From CAYJXJ01 sp964374095 (lineage in GTDB: Bacteria > Elusimicrobiota > Elusimicrobia > UBA1565 > UBA9628): DNA of 45,720 nucleotides. Numbering within the stretch: the stretch's first letter is position 1; each line of letters begins with the position of its first letter. A program made the translations under genes and the position numbers. Shown here one piece after another: positions 41,564 through 45,720 of this stretch. The stretch lies in NCBI GenBank assembly GCA_964374095.1, contig CAYJXJ010000013.1:1-45720 (forward strand), written 5' to 3'. Below the pieces are notes generated by a model. The model saw nothing but the letters and a program-made list of their open reading frames with translations. It ran no database searches and was not told the DNA's origin.

Positions 41564-43270
41564 ATGTCACCTTGCCGCCGCCCGTCGCGGCTGTCGGTTT
41601 TTGTACTATCTGCGGCCGTGACCCTTCCGAGTTGGGCCGCTCCGCTGCCGGTTTTCGCGCAGAGCGCGGCGCGGGCCTTGCGGGTCAGGCCCCTCCCGAA
41701 CGGCTCGATCGGCGTCGCGCCCGTGGTTTGGCGCAACCGCGTCGTTCTGGGGATGGAACATTCCTTCGGCGCGGCGGGGCCTTCGATCGCCGCTCCCGGA
41801 GCGGCCCCCTCTCCGACTCCCCAGGCCGCGCCCGTTCCGGTCAAAGTCCCGGACACGATTTCCACCCTGCGCGCGGCGGCCGGACCCCAGGTCTCCCAGG
41901 AGGTTTTCGGCCGCATCGCCGACGGGACCGGGGAGTTCCGCGCCATTCAGGAACTCGCCGCTGCTCCCGCGGTCTTCGAGCCTGAGTCCGGAAATGCCGC
42001 GCCCCGGTCCTTCGGGAGGCTGGCCCCGGCCTCGGAGCGGCCGGCGGGATGGCTTAATCGCATCGTCGTGCCTATCGCCGCCGTCGCCGGTCCGGCCGCG
42101 GTTCCCACCCTGGCGCATGCCGATGCCGGGGAGGGGGGGATGCGCCGCATGTTCATTCCGGCGGCCGCCGCCGCGGTCGCGGCCCTCGCGGCCGCGGGAC
42201 GCTATTTCTTCGGACGGCGAACCCCCTCGGCGGCGGGGCCTTCGGCCGTACCCGGGATCGACGGCGCCCTCACCGACCGGGTTTTAGCCCAGGTGTGGAA
42301 GCTCTCCGAGGCCATGGGGGGGACCGAGGATGCGCTCCCGCCCGGGTTCGACCGGCTCTGGGGATCCATCGTCACCGGAAGCTACTCCGAGACCCGGACC
42401 ATCCTTGGCGAGATCGCCGCCTCCGAGGAGTTCGCGAGCATCTCCGCCCAGCCCGGAAGCGATCTGCGCCCCCGGCTCGCCTGGATTCTGCAGGAAATCC
42501 CGTCGCAGGATTCCCCGGCCCGCGCCGGCCGGTGGGAAGATCTGTCCGCGGTCATGAATTTCCCGGATGGGGATTCCTTCGCGCTGCAGGCCCGCCTCAG
42601 CCGGCTGACCGAAGGACTGGAGCTGCGCCATACGCCCGAGGAGCTGCGGGACATCCAAATCTCATTGACCGAGCGGAGTTCGCATCAGGCGCGCGCGCAA
42701 GCGCTGGCCCGTCCGGTGGCGGGCGAAAAAGTCCTGCGCCAGCAGTACGAGGACTGCTGGATTCAGGCCTTCTACCACCTTCCCATCGCCGCCTTGGCTC
42801 CCCTGCGCCGGGACATGACCTACGAGCAGTTTCTAGGCCGGGTCCGCGGGATGTTCCCGGAGAAAGACCTCATGATCCGGGGGTTGAACCTGCCCGAGTT
42901 CCGGGAGCTCCTCTCGGCCTTGGGTCTCAAGATGCGCTCGGAGGCCCCCTCCGAGGGCGAGCTCGTCAAATTCATTAAGAAGCACGGCGCGGTGATAGGA
43001 GCCGTCGGATGGTTCGACCGCGACGCTCTGGGCATGGACCCGATCAAGTCCATGCGCTTCTGGCGCCAGCATGCCGTGGATATCGTGGGCGCCCGGGTCG
43101 TCGACGGCCGCCGGCTCTTCACCGTCCGGGACTCCCTCTCGGAGACCCGCTACGAGGCGACCATGGAGGAGCTCGACGTGATGTCCTTGGTGGTCTTCGT
43201 CATCGAACCCGAATCCGCGCCGGCGGCCGTGGCCGCGGCGATCGGCGCCTTCCTCAAGCCGAAGGCTTGA
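41564..43270 (+). CDS. exported, possibly membrane-anchored papain-like cysteine protease
   Basis: 568 aa. An N-terminal signal peptide (RLSVFVLSAAVTLPSWAAPL) is followed by a Pro/Ala-rich stretch. A hydrophobic segment at about 200-215 (FIPAAAAAVAALAAAGRYFF) ends in a basic GRR and could anchor it. The C-terminal third has a papain/C39-like triad: QQYEDCWIQAFYHLP (C398), FWRQHAVDIVGARVVDG (H503) and LFTVRDSLSETRY (D523). TAAAAT-like TAAAAT (41550-41555) lies eight bases before the ATG. A second exported cysteine protease next to the giant gene could help to process it, but it has its own promoter-like site and the link is only positional. It overlaps the convergent ogt gene by 17 bases. Confidence 0.75.
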   Translation: MSPCRRPSRLSVFVLSAAVTLPSWAAPLPVFAQSAARALRVRPLPNGSIGVAPVVWRNRVVLGMEHSFGAAGPSIAAPGAAPSPTPQAAPVPVKVPDTISTLRAAAGPQVSQEVFGRIADGTGEFRAIQELAAAPAVFEPESGNAAPRSFGRLAPASERPAGWLNRIVVPIAAVAGPAAVPTLAHADAGEGGMRRMFIPAAAAAVAALAAAGRYFFGRRTPSAAGPSAVPGIDGALTDRVLAQVWKLSEAMGGTEDALPPGFDRLWGSIVTGSYSETRTILGEIAASEEFASISAQPGSDLRPRLAWILQEIPSQDSPARAGRWEDLSAVMNFPDGDSFALQARLSRLTEGLELRHTPEELRDIQISLTERSSHQARAQALARPVAGEKVLRQQYEDCWIQAFYHLPIAALAPLRRDMTYEQFLGRVRGMFPEKDLMIRGLNLPEFRELLSALGLKMRSEAPSEGELVKFIKKHGAVIGAVGWFDRDALGMDPIKSMRFWRQHAVDIVGARVVDGRRLFTVRDSLSETRYEATMEELDVMSLVVFVIEPESAPAAVAAAIGAFLKPKA

Positions 43271-43574
43271 GAGCTCCTTCCTTTAATAGGAGACGCCGCT
43301 TGGCCGCCAGGCCGCCCGAGGCTGAATAGCCCGTGAGCGAGCCGTCTCTCCCGACCACGCGGTGGCAGGGCACCCACGGGGCGAAAGGGTTCCGGGCCAG
43401 GGCCTGGCCCACGGCGCGGGCCGCCCCGGGCTTGCCGACGCGCCGCGCGATCCACGCATAGGTTTGGGTCCGACCGCGGGGGATTGCGGCGCAAGCGAGC
43501 CAAACCTGCTGTTGGAATCGGGTATGCTTGCGGAGTTCTTGTCGTACCCATTTTGGGAGTCTGTATTTGGCCAT
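43254..43574 (-). CDS. methylated-DNA-protein cysteine methyltransferase, short form
   Basis: 106 aa that correspond to the DNA-binding C-terminal domain of MGMT/Ogt, without the N-terminal domain. It has FQQQVWLACAAIPRGRTQTY, then AAARAVGQALARNP-like helix, then the active site VPCHRVVGRDGSLTGYSGG-type block with C70 in PCHR, ending GGLAAKRRLLLKEG. The Cys is retained, so it should remove O6-alkyl groups from guanine; proteins lacking it would be ATL binders. It starts three bases after the DUF3568 gene with AGGA about eight bases before the ATG, so the two form an operon. Confidence 0.85.
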   Translation of the reverse strand: MAKYRLPKWVRQELRKHTRFQQQVWLACAAIPRGRTQTYAWIARRVGKPGAARAVGQALARNPFAPWVPCHRVVGRDGSLTGYSASGGLAAKRRLLLKEGALKPSA

Positions 43575-43577
43575 AGG

Positions 43578-43985
43578 TTAATTCCTGAGCCCCAAAGCCT
43601 GGGCCGTCTGGTTGATGATCTCCACCGCCACGGCCCGGTCCTTGATGACCACCTTCTTCTTGGCGTCCACCGATATCTTCGTCGCGGCCTCGGTGACCGC
43701 CTCGAGCTCCACGTCGATGTCGAGCTCGTCGGTGTAGGCGTGGAAGATGTAGCCCTTGGGCGTGCGCTCCTCGCAGGTCTCTTTGGGGCACTGAATCTTC
43801 ATTCTCCGGATGGCCTTGATGGCGGCCACGCGGGTCCGGTCCATCGGCGCCGTGAAGGTGCGGTAGGCCGTGTTGGAGAGCGTGTAGCTGATGCCTTCCG
43901 CCGCGCCGGTGATGGCCACGGTGGCGCAGCCACACAGCAGCGGCAGGGCCGCGACGGCGGCCGCGAGTAAGCGGGATAGCCCCAA
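43578..43985 (-). CDS. DUF3568-like lipoprotein
   Basis: 135 aa from a TTG start chosen because TATCCT lies exactly six bases before it. The signal peptide ends in a lipobox (LLCGC, Cys about residue 20), so it is a lipoprotein. The mature part starts with ATVAITGAAEGISYTLSNTA and continues with helix-strand repeats typical of DUF3568 (RVAAIKAIRRMKI, LEAVTEAATKISVDAK, then KDRAVAVEIINQTAQAL). The function of the family is unknown; it probably lines the membrane or periplasm. The open frame upstream of the TTG runs into anmK and is not used. Confidence 0.75.
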   Translation of the reverse strand: MGLSRLLAAAVAALPLLCGCATVAITGAAEGISYTLSNTAYRTFTAPMDRTRVAAIKAIRRMKIQCPKETCEERTPKGYIFHAYTDELDIDVELEAVTEAATKISVDAKKKVVIKDRAVAVEIINQTAQALGLRN

Positions 43986-43991
43986 GCGTAG

Positions 43992-44021
43992 AGGATAGCC
44001 CGCTCCGGGAGTCCGCGTCAA
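43992..44021 (-). promoter_or_regulatory. promoter TTGACG-18-TATCCT
   Basis: On the minus strand, TTGACG (44016-44021) overlaps the anmK stop, and TATCCT (43992-43997) ends six bases before the TTG start at 43985. It drives the DUF3568/alkyltransferase pair independently of anmK. Confidence 0.6.
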
Positions 44022-45121
44022 GGGAGGACCAGCTTGCCGAGCACGCGCTCGCCGCGGGCGCCCGTGGCCCGCGCGCAGCTGTTGGCCCGGCGGCGCAGGG
44101 CCCGCGCCGCCATCCACGCGAAACAGGCCGCCTCCTTGGCCATGGGAGGGAGGCCCAAAGCGGAACTGACGCGCACGGGAAGGGGGGAGAGCCGCTCGCG
44201 CAGCAGGCCCATGAGATGGGCGTTGAGGGCGCCGCCGCCGCTGACGACGATCTCGACCGGCCGGCATCGGGGCAGGATGAAGCGGCGGCACGCGTTCTCG
44301 ATGGAGCGGGCGGTCAATAACGAGAGCGCGGCCAGCAGGTCCGGAAGTCCCCGCGGCGTCGGGCGGCCCAGCCGACGGAGGGTGCTCTCCCCGAAGCGGG
44401 TGCGCTCCAAAGATTTGGGCGGCGGTTTGCGGAAGTAGGGGTCCGCGAGCAGCCTGCCTACGAGGCCGACGTCGGCCCGTCCCCGGGCCGCCAAGCGTCC
44501 GCCCCGGTCCATGGAGAGACGCCCGGAGCTCGCCCGGCGGACCGCCAGGTCCATGAGGCAGTTGCCGGGCCCGGTGTCGAAGGCCGTCCAGAGCCTTCCA
44601 CGTCCCACGACCGAGACGTTGGCGATCCCGCCGATGTTGAGCAGGGCGCGAACGGGCCCGTCGCCGAACAGGAAGGCCTCGAATCCCGGGACCAGCGGGG
44701 CCCCCTGGCCGCCGGCCGCGACGTCCCGCGGCCTGAAATCGGCGACCACGGGCAGTCCCGTGCGCTCCGCGATGACCGCGGGCTCGGCCAACTGCAACGT
44801 ATTGGGCGGGGACTCCTCGGGGCCGTGCCAGACGGTTTGGCCGTGCGAGCCTATGACGAGGGGCTGGGCTCCGCCACGCAGGAGCGCCCGGGCCGCCCGG
44901 GCGAAGGCCTCCCCCAGCTCGAAGTTGAGCCGCGATAGCGCGGGGGCCTTCAAGTCCGCGGCGCCGAGCACGCGCCGGCGCAGGGCCGCGGCATAAGGGA
45001 AGGTCTCGTGACGCAGAACCTTCAGCGCGCGCCCCCGCAATTCGACGAGGGCGGCGGTGACTCCGTCAGCGGAGGTACCCGACATCAGGCCCAGGGCCAG
45101 GAGGGGGCGTGCGGGCGTCAA
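44018..45121 (-). CDS. anmK: anhydro-N-acetylmuramic acid kinase
   Basis: Cytoplasmic ATP-dependent kinase that opens and phosphorylates 1,6-anhydroMurNAc during peptidoglycan recycling. 367 aa, normal size. Sugar-kinase/actin-like motifs in order: LGLMSGTSADGV (ATP phosphate loop), VIGSHGQTVWHGP, VVADFRPRDVAAGGQGAPLV, LLNIGGIANVSV, AFDTGPGNCLMD, and VVSGGGALNAHLM near the C-terminus. The start ATG overlaps the upstream gene's TGA as ATGA. No other recycling genes lie in the window. Confidence 0.95.
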   Translation of the reverse strand: MTPARPLLALGLMSGTSADGVTAALVELRGRALKVLRHETFPYAAALRRRVLGAADLKAPALSRLNFELGEAFARAARALLRGGAQPLVIGSHGQTVWHGPEESPPNTLQLAEPAVIAERTGLPVVADFRPRDVAAGGQGAPLVPGFEAFLFGDGPVRALLNIGGIANVSVVGRGRLWTAFDTGPGNCLMDLAVRRASSGRLSMDRGGRLAARGRADVGLVGRLLADPYFRKPPPKSLERTRFGESTLRRLGRPTPRGLPDLLAALSLLTARSIENACRRFILPRCRPVEIVVSGGGALNAHLMGLLRERLSPLPVRVSSALGLPPMAKEAACFAWMAARALRRRANSCARATGARGERVLGKLVLP

Positions 45122-45417
45122 GACGGGACGGCCTTGAGCTGTTCCGGGTCGGCCAGGGTCACCGGCTCCTGGGCGGCCAAGGATTGCCTGACCGCCACGG
45201 ATTCGGGCAGCGTCGCTTCCTTGAGAACGCTTTCGAGCCAGGAGTTGAGGCCGAGTCGGCGCGTCGCGAGCGCGCGCGGGTTGAAGAAGCCGCTCAGGCG
45301 GCTGGTGATGTAATAGGCGGAGTTGCTGATCGTGGCCAGGGGGTTGCGGACGTCGTGGGCGATCTTGCCGAAAGTCGCGGCCCAGTCCACGCCGGCGAGG
45401 GGGTCGCGCGCTGCCAC
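45118..45417 (-). CDS. truncated histidine-kinase dimerisation (HisKA-like) protein
   Basis: 99 aa from a GTG. Residues 15-38 carry an H-box FGKIAHDVRNPLATISNSAY (H21), typical of a HisKA phospho-acceptor helix, followed by a second helix. The end LADPEQLKAVPS stops just where the ATP-binding N-box would start, so the catalytic domain is missing. It may be a remnant, or a small phosphotransfer/dimer protein. The stop overlaps anmK's start, and an extended -10 (TGCTAAAAT, 45425-45433) lies seven bases before the GTG, so it heads the anmK transcript. Confidence 0.65.
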   Translation of the reverse strand: MAARDPLAGVDWAATFGKIAHDVRNPLATISNSAYYITSRLSGFFNPRALATRRLGLNSWLESVLKEATLPESVAVRQSLAAQEPVTLADPEQLKAVPS

Positions 45418-45424
45418 GGCCCGA

Positions 45425-45433
45425 ATTTTAGCA
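45425..45433 (-). promoter_or_regulatory. extended -10 promoter of the HisKA-like/anmK unit
   Basis: TGC-TAAAAT read on the minus strand, seven bases before the GTG at 45417. It has a strong hexamer with an extended -10 and no clear -35, which suggests a leaderless mRNA. Confidence 0.5.
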
Positions 45434-45598
45434 GATTGCGGGGCGGCGTCCGCCGCGGGTCAAAGGCCTGCTAGGTTTGAGAGTGGGCACAGCGTGAAGG
45501 AAACCCTTGGAGATAAACAACACGGGCTTACGGCAGTCTCAAGCCATGGTCGCCGTCCGAACGGGGCGCCTCTCCGGCTATCGCCCTTCCTACCGTCC

Positions 45599-45720
45599 TC
45601 AGCGAATCACGGCGACCCGTCCGACCGCCCGGACCTCGGGGTAACCGGACTTGCGGGCCACGACTTGGTAGATGTAGACCCCCGTCCTCACCCCCGAGAC
45701 CTCCCAGACGTACTCGTAGG
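45599..45720 (-). CDS. 3' end of a surface-protein gene (FlgD/T9SS-like C-terminal domain)
   Basis: An open minus-strand frame runs from the window edge to TGA at 45599-45601. Its 39 residues include YEYVWEVSGVRTGVYIYQVV and end in GRVAVIR. This is the typical last beta-sandwich of large exported proteins (FlgD-type Ig or T9SS-like sorting end, G-V-Y-x-Y ... G-K/R-x-A-V-x-R). The start lies beyond the window. Between it and the HisKA-like gene (45434-45598) I see only short inverted repeats and no gene. Confidence 0.55.
   Translation of the reverse strand, partial: YEYVWEVSGVRTGVYIYQVVARKSGYPEVRAVGRVAVIR

Noticed and set aside
1..45720. CRISPR arrays, rRNA and tRNA genes
   Set aside because: No regularly spaced 25-40 base repeats and no tRNA or rRNA signatures were seen on either strand.

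Overview
The window is GC-rich, densely coded DNA from a bacterium that exports many proteins. The Sec-type N-termini, a 7,601-residue exported protein and the mix of surface domains suggest an uncultivated lineage such as Elusimicrobiota. This is a judgement from gene style only; no rRNA or tRNA gene is present to confirm it. A run of ten Ns at 12393-12402 beside poly-G/poly-C sequence shows that this is a metagenomic or draft scaffold.

Left part (1-7493): the tail of an unrecognised gene, then a tight four-gene operon on the + strand. It encodes an M20 metallopeptidase, an S9 serine peptidase, a DASS-type carboxylate transporter and a DUF4185-like propeller protein, joined by three GTGA overlaps, so it looks like a peptide and acid scavenging unit. 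A small ankyrin protein and a PLP-dependent trans-sulfuration enzyme follow. From 7501 to 11233 lies a graveyard of toxin-antitoxin and CHAT genes: a VapC fragment, an intact HTH/PIN pair, a broken RelE/ParE toxin beside its intact antitoxin, a CHAT protease fragment next to a DUF4384 gene, and an orphan HTH antitoxin with a palindromic operator.

The minus-strand operon 16920->11828 encodes a GMC oxidoreductase with its small partner, an unknown 177-aa protein, an endonuclease/exonuclease/phosphatase-family enzyme, a DedA-type membrane protein and endonuclease III (split by the assembly gap). A roughly 310-bp hairpin-rich element with 13-bp direct repeats and terminal inverted repeats lies just upstream of it.

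Half of the window (18377-41182) is one uninterrupted gene. Its exported product reads, in order: signal peptide; long helical and beta regions; Ala/Lys-rich low-complexity stretch; coiled coil; C39-like cysteine protease; ParB-like domain; a lone kinase N-lobe; an APH-like kinase; an HD phosphohydrolase; a lyase domain like that of class III/IV lanthipeptide synthetases; a transglutaminase-like domain; FHA; a second HD module almost identical to the first at DNA level; two GGDEF-type domains; a second APH-like kinase; and a short C-terminal tip. Variants of a Gly-rich motif (GIGAAGE) mark module boundaries, and every one lies downstream of the C39-like domain. A 75-aa gene is coupled to the stop codon, in the position expected of an immunity gene. 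A second exported papain-like protease follows. I read this as a giant polymorphic-toxin-like effector with a possible self-processing protease, but the biochemical roles are inferred.

Right part (41564-45720): the exported protease, then minus-strand genes for a short DNA alkyltransferase, a DUF3568-type lipoprotein, AnmK (cell-wall recycling), a truncated histidine-kinase dimerisation protein, and the 3' end of a surface-protein gene. Across the window many genes have a TAnnnT hexamer 6-8 nt before the start codon, which suggests widespread leaderless transcription and helps to fix start sites.
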